Part shown: positions 1 to 7,375 of the stretch, piece by piece | Numbering within the stretch: the stretch's first letter is position 1 | Layout of the letters: every line of letters begins with the position of its first letter | Source: Aalborgiella sp043775055 | GTDB taxonomy: Bacteria > Pseudomonadota > Gammaproteobacteria > Burkholderiales > Burkholderiaceae_C | Assembly (NCBI GenBank): GCA_043775055.1 | Contig: JAYVSU010000024.1 | Coordinates: forward strand, 1 to 11,286 | Length of the DNA stretch: 11,286 nt | Direction: 5' to 3' | Notes under the pieces: generated by a model | Database searches by the model: none | Seen by the model: only the letters and a program-made list of their open reading frames with translations | Told to the model about the DNA's origin: nothing | Position numbers and translations under genes: made by a program

Positions 1-29
1 CCAAAAAACCAGAATAAATACGTATCAAA

Positions 30-452
30 GTGCTTATTCTCGACACCAACGTCATCCTCGACCTCTTCGTCTTCAACGACCCCGATTTGGCCTCCCTCAA
101 ACCAGCCCTGCTCGCGGGTTTGGAGGCCAAGCAACTGAACTGGATCGCCACGCCGGACATGCGTATCGAACTGGAACGCGTGCTCACTTACCCAAAAATC
201 ACACCACGCATGGCTTTTTACCAAGTCACTGCGGCAGATGTATTGGCCAAATTCGACCAATTGGCCACTTTGCTGGAAACTGCCCCCAAAGCAAAATGGA
301 TCTGTAAAGACCCCGATGATCAGCGCTTCATCGACCTAGCGGTACAGCATCAAGCCACGCTTCTGAGCAAAGATCAGGCGATTTTGTGCATGGCGAAAAG
401 ATTATTGGCAGCAGGCACAGTGGTGCAAAAAGCGACGGATTTTAATCCTTGA
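30..452 (+). CDS. PIN-domain ribonuclease, putative TA toxin (COG1569-type)
   Basis: 140 residues, the usual size for single-domain PIN proteins, which are metal-dependent RNases and often the toxin of type II toxin-antitoxin pairs. The acidic active-site set is visible: D5 in LILDTN, E47/E49 in RIELER, D94-D97 in KDPDDQ with D102 following, and D115 in SKDQAIL. The layout (LDTN start, DPDDQRFIDLA, LLSKD) matches the chromosomal 'putative toxin component, PIN family' group common in Burkholderiales. The start is GTG at 30; a stop at 15-17 in the same frame excludes a longer protein except from the non-standard ATA at 18. No Shine-Dalgarno is visible, so translation may be coupled to an upstream gene outside the window. 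No antitoxin is seen downstream; any partner would lie before position 1. The gene converges on the glutamate-synthase-like gene with a 39-nt gap filled by a repeat copy. The fold is secure; the toxin role is inference. Confidence 0.85.
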   Translation: MLILDTNVILDLFVFNDPDLASLKPALLAGLEAKQLNWIATPDMRIELERVLTYPKITPRMAFYQVTAADVLAKFDQLATLLETAPKAKWICKDPDDQRFIDLAVQHQATLLSKDQAILCMAKRLLAAGTVVQKATDFNP

Positions 453-460
453 ATTGACGT

Positions 461-504
461 CTAGCCAGCGTATTTATTACCTAGTCAGCTATTACATTTG
501 TAGC
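461..504 (-). repeat. Dispersed GCTAT/AATAAATACG repeat, copy 1
   Basis: Read on the minus strand this runs GCTACAAATGTAATAGC, then AATAAATACGCTGGCTAG, and aligns without gaps to the copy at 10162 at about 32 of 43 positions by hand count. It is the only copy on the minus strand. It fills the gap between two convergent genes and overlaps the 3' end of the glutamate-synthase-like gene, whose stop TAA (492-494) and an immediate second stop TAG lie in the first stem. Confidence 0.7.
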
Positions 505-2150
505 GAAAAACTATCCGCAGTGACCTTGTTCCAGTAGTTTTTATAAACTTTGTGGTCTTCACTGAAATCCACGTCTAACAAAGAACCCACTTTCACACGC
601 GGCATGATGTTGGCCAACAGCCGCACCTCGTTGTCACTCACCCGGCGGGTGATATGAAAAGCCGTGATGTCCTGCGGATGCAGCAACCCTGCCGCTTGCA
701 CCATCTCTTTGAGTGCCTCCATCGTGCTTTGGTGGAAGTGAAACACGCGCTCTGCCTTGTCTGGCACAACCAAGGCTTGCTGGCGCAACGGGTCTTGTGT
801 GGTTACGCCTGTGGGGCAATTGCCGGTGTGGCAGCTCTGTGCTTGGATGCACCCCAAAGCAAACATGAAACCGCGCGCCGAGTTGCACCAATCGGCCCCC
901 AAAGCCATCATGCGGCTGATATCAAACGCACTCACCACCTTGCCAGCACAGCCAATTTTTATTTTTTCGCGCAAGTTAACGCCTTTTAGCGTGTTATGTA
1001 CCAACAAGAGTCCTTCTTGCAGCGGGCTACCCACATGGTCGGTGAACTCCAAAGGCGCAGCACCGGTGCCACCTTCGGCGCCATCAACCACAATAAAGTC
1101 GGGCGTGATGCCAGTGACTTGCATGGCTTTGACAATCGCAAACCACTCCCAAGCATGGCCAATGCACAGCTTAAATCCGGTAGGTTTGCCCCCAGACAGG
1201 GTGCGCAGCTTGGCTATGAACTGCATCATCTCAATCGGCGTTGAAAACGCACTGTGACTGGCTGGTGAGACGCAATCTACGCCCTGCGCCACGCCGCGTG
1301 CGGCTGCAATTTCTGCAGTCACCTTGGGCCCAGGCAGGACGCCGCCGTGGCCAGGTTTGGCACCCTGGCTGAGCTTAAGTTCAATCATTTTGACCTGCGG
1401 CTGGGTTGCACCTTGGGTGAATTTGTCAGCATTGAAGCTGCCATCTTCATTGCGGCAACCAAAATAGCCAGAGCCAATTTCCCAAATCAAGTCGCCGCCG
1501 TGGACGCGGTGATGTTCTGAAATCGAACCTTCGCCGGTATCGTGTGCAAAACCGCCGCGCTTGGCGCCTGAATTCAGCGCCAAAATCGCGTTGGCAGACA
1601 GTGCACCAAAGCTCATCGCGGAGATATTGAAGATACTGGCGCTATACGGTTGTGCAGAGTGCTCACCAATGGTGATGCGAAAGTCGTTTGAGTCAATGAC
1701 CGTAGGCGCGATAGAATGGTTGATCCATTCGTAACCGACCGCTTTAACGTCCAGTTGCGTGCCAAACGGGCGTTTATCTGACTCGCCCTTGGCGCGCTGG
1801 TAGACCAAAGAGCGCTGTGAGCGAGAGAACGGCGTTGCCTCAGCGTCGCTTTCAACAAAATATTGGCGCATTTCAGGCCGGATGTATTCCAAAATGAAGC
1901 GCAAATGACCAATCACCGGGTAGTTGCGAAGCACCGCACGCTTGGTTTGCTGCAAGTCGTAAACACCCAGACAACACAGCGCCAGAGACGCCACAAAAAA
2001 CAACCAGCCCACGCCAAAACCCACAATCGTGAACAAACTAAGCAGCAAAATAAAACCGCAGAACGCAAAAGCGCTGTAACGAACTGGGAAATCGCGGTTT
2101 AAATGCACAAAGTTAGGGTTGTGCAAACGGGCTTTAAGACGATCAAACAT
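492..2150 (-). CDS. Membrane-anchored FMN-binding glutamate synthase-like protein
   Basis: 552 residues. About residues 27-65 form two membrane segments; the rest is the FMN-binding synthase domain of the GltB large subunit (COG0069), without the N-terminal glutaminase domain or the C-terminal beta-helix. Visible motifs are KPGHGGVLPGPKV (about 265-277), the phosphate-binding loop DGAEGGTGAAPLEF (about 356-369), and cysteines near 434, 440 and 445 in C-x5-C-x4-C spacing followed by PTGV, the 3Fe-4S pattern of GltB. This suggests an FMN/3Fe-4S oxidoreductase on the inner membrane. Its substrate is unknown, and glutamate synthesis should not be assumed without a glutaminase domain. Start: GTG at 2153 and ATG at 2150 are adjacent. 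AGGA at 2159-2162 is 4 nt from GTG but 7 nt from ATG, so ATG is preferred. The last codons and tandem stops lie in a dispersed repeat. Divergent from the UPF0149 gene. Confidence 0.9.
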   Translation of the reverse strand: MFDRLKARLHNPNFVHLNRDFPVRYSAFAFCGFILLLSLFTIVGFGVGWLFFVASLALCCLGVYDLQQTKRAVLRNYPVIGHLRFILEYIRPEMRQYFVESDAEATPFSRSQRSLVYQRAKGESDKRPFGTQLDVKAVGYEWINHSIAPTVIDSNDFRITIGEHSAQPYSASIFNISAMSFGALSANAILALNSGAKRGGFAHDTGEGSISEHHRVHGGDLIWEIGSGYFGCRNEDGSFNADKFTQGATQPQVKMIELKLSQGAKPGHGGVLPGPKVTAEIAAARGVAQGVDCVSPASHSAFSTPIEMMQFIAKLRTLSGGKPTGFKLCIGHAWEWFAIVKAMQVTGITPDFIVVDGAEGGTGAAPLEFTDHVGSPLQEGLLLVHNTLKGVNLREKIKIGCAGKVVSAFDISRMMALGADWCNSARGFMFALGCIQAQSCHTGNCPTGVTTQDPLRQQALVVPDKAERVFHFHQSTMEALKEMVQAAGLLHPQDITAFHITRRVSDNEVRLLANIMPRVKVGSLLDVDFSEDHKVYKNYWNKVTADSFSLQM

Positions 2151-2230
2151 CACATATTCCTGAAATTGGCAAACACCAGCGCCTCTTGACTCTGAGAAAA
2201 GCGCTGGATAATAGGGGCTAAATAGAGACT

Positions 2231-2246
2231 AAGGCACTATTGCCTT
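2231..2246. promoter_or_regulatory. Palindrome in divergent intergenic region
   Basis: AAGGCA-CTAT-TGCCTT, a perfect 6-bp dyad in the 219-nt gap between two divergent genes (2151-2369). The same gap holds a second small hairpin (CGCCA-AAC-TGGCG, 2288-2300) and a weak plus-strand promoter candidate, TTGACT (2186) and GATAAT (2207), with a short 15-nt spacer. No gene ends here, so an operator is likelier than a terminator. Function is unproven. Confidence 0.25.
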
Positions 2247-2369
2247 TCTGTACGCACGCTATGCTAAGGGCTAAACTGCCAATAAAACGCCAAACTGGCG
2301 CGGCTTGCATCCTTTAGCTACCATTTAGCCCACTTAGTGTGATTTTTTACTTCATTTGCCAAATAAGTC

Positions 2370-3206
2370 ATGTCAAACAACCCAGACAACCCGACAAGCA
2401 ACCTGATTTCCATCGACCAATCCCTGACGCCTGATGATTTCGATACCCTGGACGACATCTTGGACGATTTGCGTACGCGCAACTCCGAAACGCCGCAGTG
2501 GGAGTTTTGCGAAGGCTTCATGGCTGCACTGGTCTGCGGTCGCCGCCCTGTACCACTGGCCGAGTATTTCCCAGTGTTGTTAGACACCGGCGAAGGCGGC
2601 GAAGGCAAATTTGCCGATGATGCGCAATACGCCCTGTTCTTCAAACTCTGGAGCCAGCGCTGGAAGGAGATTGAAGAATCTTTAGATGCCGACGTGCAAG
2701 ACCTGGAAGACGAACGCGCTTTTTACCCGCAAGTGATGGACGTGCGCGGCGTGATGGCCAGCTTAAGTGAAGAAGAGCGTGCTTTGGCGATGCGTGACAA
2801 CCCCGGCGAAGACGTGCCCGCTTTTGGCCAAGTCTGGGCGTTGGGCTTTATGTTTGCGGTGGAAGCTTGGCCCGAAGACTGGGTCGCACCCGCCAAAGAC
2901 AAAGAAGCCGTCAAATGGCTCGATCAAGCGCTGAGCGCCTTGGTGGCCTTGACAGAAGACGACACTGGCCCGGTTGAAGTCTCAGTTCTAGAAACCGAAG
3001 ACGGCAAAGAAGGCCCGCCCAGCATGTCCAAAGCCCGCTTAGAAGCCTTTGGTGAGGCGATTTGGGCGGTGTATGACTTGCGCGAAATGTGGCAATCGAT
3101 TGGCCCACGCGTTGAGCAGGTGCGTAAAACCGCAGAGCCGGGCCGCAATGATTTGTGCTACTGCGGCAGCGGCCGCAAGTACAAGAAGTGTCACGGTTTG
3201 AATTAA
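2370..3206 (+). CDS. UPF0149/YecA-like protein with C-terminal SEC-C zinc motif
   Basis: 278 residues, strongly acidic in the first half. The N-terminal and central part (about 15-190), with TPDDFDTLDDILDDL and the EFCEGFMAALVCG segment, resembles the UPF0149 family (YgfB/YecA). The C-terminus ends in the SEC-C motif RNDLCYCGSGRKYKKCHG: C263, C265, C274 and H275 in C-x-C-x8-C-H spacing, the zinc site also found at the end of SecA. In SecA this tail contacts SecB and ribosomes; in UPF0149 proteins its role is poorly defined, so a link to translation or secretion is only inference. The ATG at 2370 is preceded by a weak purine stretch (AAATAAG) and no clear Shine-Dalgarno. The gene faces the NTF2-like gene across a 54-nt gap with no terminator hairpin that I can see. 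Confidence 0.88.
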   Translation: MSNNPDNPTSNLISIDQSLTPDDFDTLDDILDDLRTRNSETPQWEFCEGFMAALVCGRRPVPLAEYFPVLLDTGEGGEGKFADDAQYALFFKLWSQRWKEIEESLDADVQDLEDERAFYPQVMDVRGVMASLSEEERALAMRDNPGEDVPAFGQVWALGFMFAVEAWPEDWVAPAKDKEAVKWLDQALSALVALTEDDTGPVEVSVLETEDGKEGPPSMSKARLEAFGEAIWAVYDLREMWQSIGPRVEQVRKTAEPGRNDLCYCGSGRKYKKCHGLN

Positions 3207-3260
3207 GACTGCCTCGATTTAAACCTAAGCGGCTAAACCTTAACGACAAAAGCTAAGCGA

Positions 3261-3761
3261 CTAATTTTTTGTGTTTTTAGCCAAGAACTTTTGTAAATTG
3301 CCGTTGGCGGTGGCACGTACTTTAGCCCGCAAAAACGGCGTCCAGCCCAGCAGCAAACCGGGCGTTCCCAAGGCTTGGCGCGCCCACGTCCAAAACGGAA
3401 AGCTGTCGTGGTGCGTGACAATCAAACCCTCCGCGTTGAAAGTAAATTTGGCGTCGATTTGGTTCAGCACCTTACGCCCAGTCGCGCTGAACAGGTAGTT
3501 TGCGTCCCAATGCGCTTGGCCTGTCGTAGCGTCAGCTTTGACACCGCTGTAGGCCAAGTTCCACGCTTGCTTAGAGGCCGGATTGCCTGAAGTTGCACTG
3601 GTCAACATGCGCCACATACCCATGGTTTCTTCTTTGCCGTTCAGCGTGAAAACTTCATCTTGAAAGTGCACGTTGTCGGCATAGCAAGTCGCCATGCCGG
3701 CTGCATCTAACTGCGAGAAAGCTGTGTAAAAACGGTTGATGGTGTCTGTGTTGGAATGCAT
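3261..3761 (-). CDS. NTF2/SnoaL-like family protein
   Basis: 166 residues. The N-terminal MHSNTDTINRFYTAFSQLD followed by GMATCYADNVHFQDEVF is the characteristic helix-then-strand start of the NTF2-like cone fold used by SnoaL polyketide cyclases, ketosteroid isomerase and many uncharacterised proteins. A later strand (about 115-126, KFTFNAEGLIVTHHDSFP) ends in the HHDSF segment typical of this group. No signal peptide or membrane segment, so cytoplasmic; the substrate cannot be read from sequence. The ATG at 3761 has a weak GAAAG-type ribosome site a few bases upstream. It lies 89 nt downstream of the LysR gene on the same strand and could share its transcript, but the gap is long enough for its own promoter. 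Confidence 0.82.
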   Translation of the reverse strand: MHSNTDTINRFYTAFSQLDAAGMATCYADNVHFQDEVFTLNGKEETMGMWRMLTSATSGNPASKQAWNLAYSGVKADATTGQAHWDANYLFSATGRKVLNQIDAKFTFNAEGLIVTHHDSFPFWTWARQALGTPGLLLGWTPFLRAKVRATANGNLQKFLAKNTKN

Positions 3762-3850
3762 GGTTTTCTTTCACTTTTAGGTTGCGGCACGTTGTTCATA
3801 CCCACTTCGTCGCCAGCTGATTTGCAAACCGACACGCCATCTTAATCTTC

Positions 3851-4735
3851 TTAAATCACGACTGGCAAGGTTTTGGCCAAATAATCAAACACGGCGCGGA
3901 TACGCTGACTCGAGCGAATCTCACGGTGCACTGCTAGCCACATCGGCAGCGGCGGAATCACCAACATGGGCAGCAGCTTGACCAAATCTGGCTGGCTACG
4001 TCCCATGTAATCCGCCACAAAACCAATACCGCAACCCGCTTGCAAGGCCTGCCATTGCACGATCAAATCATCGCTGCGCAGCGCAAAAGATTCCTTGCTC
4101 AGGGTTTGCCCATAGTTTGCAAAACCGCGAATCATGATCTCATCCGCGTCATAGCCTATGAGTGCGTGCTGCATCAAATCCTCTGGCAGCTGCGGTGCGC
4201 CATAGCGCGCAACATATTTTTTATGTGCATACACACCCACGCTCACTTGCCCCAGCTTTTTGGCAATCAAGGTGTTTTGGTCTGGATTCACCATGCGCAC
4301 GGCAATATCCGCTTCACGGCGCAGCAAATTGCTCACCTCGTTGCTCGAGACCAATTCGATCTGTATCTCTGGCAACTCAAGGCGCATATTGGCCAAAATG
4401 GGTGGCAACAAATGATAGGCCACGGGTTGGCTGGCTGTGATGCGCACGGTGCCTTGCACCTGCGCTTGCGCATTAGACAAACGCCGGCTCAGTTGCAGCG
4501 CGCCTGCCTCCATGGCGCGGGCTGAATCTGCCAAATTCAGCGCCACCGCTGTGGGCTGCAAGCCACGCCCTGTGCGCTCAAACAGCACCACGCCGAGCTG
4601 CGACTCCAGCTCCGCCACATGCCGCCCCACAGTAGGTTGACTGGTTTTTAGCACCCGCGCCGCGCCCAGCAAACTGCCCGCGTCCAGTGCGGCAAGGAAA
4701 GAACGTATCAAATGCCAATCGAAATTTTGATTCAT
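3851..4735 (-). CDS. LysR-family transcriptional regulator
   Basis: 294 residues, the usual LysR length. The N-terminal winged helix-turn-helix covers about residues 5-63, with the recognition region at 21-42 (SLLGAARVLKTSQPTVGRHV) and the conserved ELESQLGVVLFERTGRGL after it. Residues about 88-292 form the effector-binding domain. The regulator is divergent from the epimerase-like gene with about 130 nt between starts, the classic LysR arrangement in which the regulator controls its neighbour and itself. The shared gap contains a near-perfect 18-bp palindrome at 4770-4787. The ATG at 4735 has no obvious Shine-Dalgarno, but the protein begins at the expected family position. The effector is unknown. 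The NTF2-like gene follows on the same strand. Confidence 0.93.
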   Translation of the reverse strand: MNQNFDWHLIRSFLAALDAGSLLGAARVLKTSQPTVGRHVAELESQLGVVLFERTGRGLQPTAVALNLADSARAMEAGALQLSRRLSNAQAQVQGTVRITASQPVAYHLLPPILANMRLELPEIQIELVSSNEVSNLLRREADIAVRMVNPDQNTLIAKKLGQVSVGVYAHKKYVARYGAPQLPEDLMQHALIGYDADEIMIRGFANYGQTLSKESFALRSDDLIVQWQALQAGCGIGFVADYMGRSQPDLVKLLPMLVIPPLPMWLAVHREIRSSQRIRAVFDYLAKTLPVVI

Positions 4736-4750
4736 AAAGTGGATTTTCGA

Positions 4751-4789
4751 AGCTATGCGCTCGTTTTAACTATTCAATATTGCATAGCT
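4751..4789. promoter_or_regulatory. Candidate LysR operator between divergent genes
   Basis: Two overlapping dyads. CTATTCAATATTGCATAG (4770-4787) pairs at 8 of 9 positions around its centre. AGCTATGC (4751-4758) and GCATAGCT (4782-4789) form a perfect 8-bp inverted repeat 23 nt apart. The site sits between the LysR gene and its divergent target, where LysR regulators normally bind. It is not an exact T-N11-A box about its centre, so the assignment rests on position and symmetry. A weak plus-strand promoter (TTGTAC at 4791, TATTAA at 4814, 17-nt spacer) lies beside it. Confidence 0.45.
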
Positions 4790-4867
4790 GTTGTACTCAG
4801 TTAGGCAATTGTGTATTAACTCGCTTGTCTTGACAATCCAATCATGTCTACTCCAGAAAGCACTGTT

Positions 4868-5794
4868 ATGAACTCACTCCACACCGTTTTGGGCGCTGGC
4901 CCCGTCGCCAAAGCCACTGTCGCAGCTCTTTTGGAGCGCGGCTTGCCGGTGCGTGTTGTGCATCGCTCAGGAACATTTCCGCCGCAACCCGGCGTCACCG
5001 TCGTGGCTGCAGATGTCACGAAACTCGACCAACTGACCCAAGCCTTCCAAGGCTCCGCAGTCGTCTACATGTGCGCCATACCAGCCTACCACCGCTGGGA
5101 GCAGGAGTTTGACGCGATGATGCACAACGTACTGCAAGCTTGTGAAGCGACGGGCGCTGCCTTGGTTTATGCCGACAACTTGTACATGTACCAAGAGTCG
5201 CCTGACACCGCACTACAAGAGACTACGCCGCTGCAGCCCGCCACCCGCAAAGGTGTTGTACGTGCCCGTATTGCCGAGATGGTGCTACAGGCCAACTGGG
5301 ATGGCAAAGTCAAAACCGCCATCGCCCGCGCCTCTGATTTTTTCGGCCCGGGTGTTACCAATTCCATGCTCGGTTCGCGCTTCTTCCAGACGCTGCTGGC
5401 CGGCAAAACTATCCAATGGTTTGGTAACCCAGACATGCCGCACACCTTCACCTATGTGCCAGATTTTGGTCATGCTTTGGTGGAGCTTGGTGTTGACGGT
5501 ACTGGTTGGGGCGAGGTTTGGCACATTCCCAGCGTGTCCGCCCGCACAGCGCGTGAGGTCGCATCGGATACAGCCCAGCTGACGGACAAACCTTTCAAAA
5601 TCTCGCAAAGAGGCCGCAAGATGCTGACGTTTGTAGGGCTGTTCATCCCCGCCGCCAAGGAAATGATTGAAATGCTGCCGCATTTTGAAACGCCCTACGT
5701 GGTGGATAACAGCAAATGGAACAGCCGCATGCGCACCCGGGCCACGCCGTGGGAAGTCTCGCTACGGCTGACGGTTGCGTCGTACAAAAAATAG
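4868..5794 (+). CDS. NAD-dependent epimerase/dehydratase-like (atypical SDR) protein
   Basis: 308 residues from the preferred start. A Rossmann fold begins at once: HTVLGAGPVAKATVAALLER (about 5-24), with GAGPVA standing for GxGxxG (last glycine replaced by alanine), then basic VRVVHR and the AADVTKLDQL segment typical of extended or NmrA-like SDRs. The canonical catalytic YxxxK is not evident; the equivalent region reads YADNLYMYQES. So it may be an atypical SDR, a redox sensor or a reductase with different chemistry. The C-terminal half (HTFTYVPDFGHALVEL, about 197-212) is the usual substrate-domain segment. Cytoplasmic. Start: ATG 4868 has AGAAAG 7 nt upstream and puts the dinucleotide motif at the expected distance; ATG 4844 would add eight residues and has no ribosome site. 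Divergent from the LysR gene, which probably controls it. Confidence 0.85.
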   Translation: MNSLHTVLGAGPVAKATVAALLERGLPVRVVHRSGTFPPQPGVTVVAADVTKLDQLTQAFQGSAVVYMCAIPAYHRWEQEFDAMMHNVLQACEATGAALVYADNLYMYQESPDTALQETTPLQPATRKGVVRARIAEMVLQANWDGKVKTAIARASDFFGPGVTNSMLGSRFFQTLLAGKTIQWFGNPDMPHTFTYVPDFGHALVELGVDGTGWGEVWHIPSVSARTAREVASDTAQLTDKPFKISQRGRKMLTFVGLFIPAAKEMIEMLPHFETPYVVDNSKWNSRMRTRATPWEVSLRLTVASYKK

Positions 5795-5924
5795 GCTACG
5801 CCCCCTTTGGGAGAAACCTCTAATCTGCAAAATTCTCAGGGTTCATACCAACTGCCAGAAACTTGGCTTCACTTAGACTAAAACGTCAAACAACTATCCA
5901 ACAACAAATGCTCGGAGTATCGCC

Positions 5925-6395
5925 ATGGCTGTGACAGTTTCTATCGATTTGGGTTATGAATTCGCTGTAAAAGCACCTTTTGACAAGGTTTTTGCCGTTT
6001 TGTCCGACGTCCCCAAATCTGCCAGCTTCTTCCCTAAAGTCGACAAACTGGTCGATTTGGGCGACAACACCTACCGCTGGGAGATGGCCAAAATCGGCGT
6101 CGCCTCCATCAGTCTGCAAACCATTTATGCCTCTAAATACGCTGTCAACAAAGCCAAAGGCACCGTGGTGTGGACGCCCGTGAAAGGCGAAGGCAACGCC
6201 TTGGTCTCTGGCAACTGGAAAATCACCGACAACAAAACCTCGACCAACATCGAGTTTGCAACCCAAGGCGACCTCACCTTGCCACTGCCAGGCCTGATGA
6301 AAATGGTCGTCACCCCCGTGGTGGAAGGTGAGTTCACCAGCATGGTCGAGAAATACATCGACAACCTCATCAAACAGTTTGGCGGCGAAGCTTAA
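5925..6395 (+). CDS. SRPBCC family protein (CoxG/polyketide cyclase-like)
   Basis: 156 residues, one START/Bet v 1-type domain. Features seen: first strand VTVSIDLGYEFAVKAP, then the helix with FDKVFAVLSDVPKSASFFP (about 19-37) that opens this family, a central antiparallel sheet, and a long C-terminal helix (about 118-153, VEGEFTSMVEKYIDNLI) that caps the hydrophobic pocket. These proteins bind lipids, polyketides or other hydrophobic ligands; CoxG, a relative, serves CO dehydrogenase assembly, but no cox genes are here, so the ligand is unknown. GGAG at 5915-5918, about 6 nt before the ATG, is a good ribosome site and fixes the start. The 130-nt gap upstream shows no clear promoter. The EamA gene follows 47 nt downstream on the same strand and may be co-transcribed. 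Confidence 0.83.
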   Translation: MAVTVSIDLGYEFAVKAPFDKVFAVLSDVPKSASFFPKVDKLVDLGDNTYRWEMAKIGVASISLQTIYASKYAVNKAKGTVVWTPVKGEGNALVSGNWKITDNKTSTNIEFATQGDLTLPLPGLMKMVVTPVVEGEFTSMVEKYIDNLIKQFGGEA

Positions 6396-6442
6396 ACACT
6401 GCATATCCCGCAGGACGGGGCGGCTTCAACGACAATCAAGCC

Positions 6443-7375
6443 ATGCCTCATCAAACTTCTCATTTCAATTCCCGTGATTACCTAGCCGCTCTTGCCGTTG
6501 TCGTTATTTGGGGGATGAATTTTGTTTTCATGAAGATCGCGCTGCATGACTTCACCCCCTTCCAAATGGGTGCGGCGCGCTATGTTTTTGCGGTCTTCCC
6601 CTTGATTTTGTTCATCAAACGGCCGCAGCTGGATAAGAAATGGCTGGTGTTGTACGGCCTGTTTCAAGGCGTGGGGCAGTTTGGCTTTGTGTTTGTGGCG
6701 CTCAAAGTCGGCATGACGGCAGCGTTGGCCTCGGTGCTGATGCAAACACAGGTTTTCTTCACGGCGCTGTTTGGCTTTGTATTGCTTAAAGAGCGTCCCA
6801 GCCGCATGCTGCTAATTGGCTTGTCGTTCGCCGTCGTCGGTTTGAGTTGTTTTGCTATGAATTATGTAGCTAATAATTCAATAAATACGACGGCTACAAC
6901 CTTATCAGGCCTTATTTTATGCGTTGCAGGTGCTTCTATGTGGGCGGCGTCCAACATCGTGGTGCGCAAAGCGCAGCAGTCACTGAGCAAATACAAAAGC
7001 TTCGACGCCGTGGCTTTTTTGGTATGGGCCAGCCTCGCACCGATTTTGCCTTTCATCGCCCTAACCTTCCTATTCGACGCTGAAGCCACCCGCTGGCGCT
7101 GGCTGGCTGCGCCTTGGAGCAGCTGGCTGTCAATCATGTTTCTGGGCTGGGTCGCCACCATCACCGCCTACGCGCTGTGGACCGGCCTACTCAAACGCCA
7201 CGCCGCCAACCGTGTCGCGCCTTTCAGCTTGGGCGTGCCGGTGGTGGGTTTGACCGCCGGCGTGCTGATTTTGGGTGAGAGCATCACGCCATGGCAGTGG
7301 GCGGGTATCGCTTTTGTGGTGATAGCGCTGTTGACGGTGATGTTTGGGGATAGGTTGATGCGGCGATTTGCTTAG
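6443..7375 (+). CDS. EamA-family (DMT superfamily) transporter with an embedded repeat
   Basis: 310 residues with about ten hydrophobic segments in two EamA halves (about 12-140 and 155-305), the drug/metabolite transporter design. WGMNFVFMKIAL near the N-terminus and the second-half signature PFSLGVPVVGLTAGVLILGE are typical. It is likely an inner-membrane exporter of a small metabolite such as an amino acid; the substrate is not readable. Oddity: codons 137-160 (6851-6920) match the dispersed intergenic repeat. They encode the loop FAMNYVANNSINTTATTLSG, rich in N and T and AT-rich unlike its surroundings, between the fifth and sixth helices, and the frame stays open. The ATG at 6443 has no strong ribosome site, so coupling to the SRPBCC gene 47 nt upstream is possible. 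Confidence 0.93.
   Translation: MPHQTSHFNSRDYLAALAVVVIWGMNFVFMKIALHDFTPFQMGAARYVFAVFPLILFIKRPQLDKKWLVLYGLFQGVGQFGFVFVALKVGMTAALASVLMQTQVFFTALFGFVLLKERPSRMLLIGLSFAVVGLSCFAMNYVANNSINTTATTLSGLILCVAGASMWAASNIVVRKAQQSLSKYKSFDAVAFLVWASLAPILPFIALTFLFDAEATRWRWLAAPWSSWLSIMFLGWVATITAYALWTGLLKRHAANRVAPFSLGVPVVGLTAGVLILGESITPWQWAGIAFVVIALLTVMFGDRLMRRFA
6851..6920 (+). repeat. Dispersed repeat, copy 2, in frame inside the EamA gene
   Basis: Core 6851-6901 matches the copy at 10162 at about 41 of 51 positions with no gaps, including TTTGCTAT, AATAAATACG and CGGCTA. The AT-rich tail (CTTATCAGGCCTTATTTTA) continues to about 6920. In the EamA frame the consensus codons TAA (fifth) and TGA (tenth) are TAT and TCA here. 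Confidence 0.75.

Noticed and set aside
12..22. GAATAAATACG matches the repeat core near the left edge, possibly a seventh copy
   Set aside because: Only 11 bp agree; neither the GCTA/TAGC stem nor the GGCTATAGCC palindrome is present, and the flanks differ.
2288..2300. CGCCA-AAC-TGGCG hairpin as a terminator
   Set aside because: It lies in a divergent gap where no gene ends and lacks a T-tract.
3225..3264. Direct repeat CTAAGCGGCTAA / CTAAGCGACTAA between converging genes
   Set aside because: Twelve bases with one mismatch, two copies only, no stem with a T-run; chance or minor duplication is enough.
4040..4525. Plus-strand open frame opposite the LysR gene
   Set aside because: Antisense to a well-supported regulator; composition (many H, Q, A) is typical of a shadow frame.
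5795..5924. Riboswitch-like fragments (CTCAGG, GGGTTC) before the SRPBCC gene
   Set aside because: No set of conserved junctions or helices of a known riboswitch class could be assembled; isolated words only.
6407..6419. CCCG-CAGGA-CGGG hairpin after the SRPBCC gene as a terminator
   Set aside because: Only a 4-bp stem and no following T-run; the EamA gene continues on the same strand 24 nt later.
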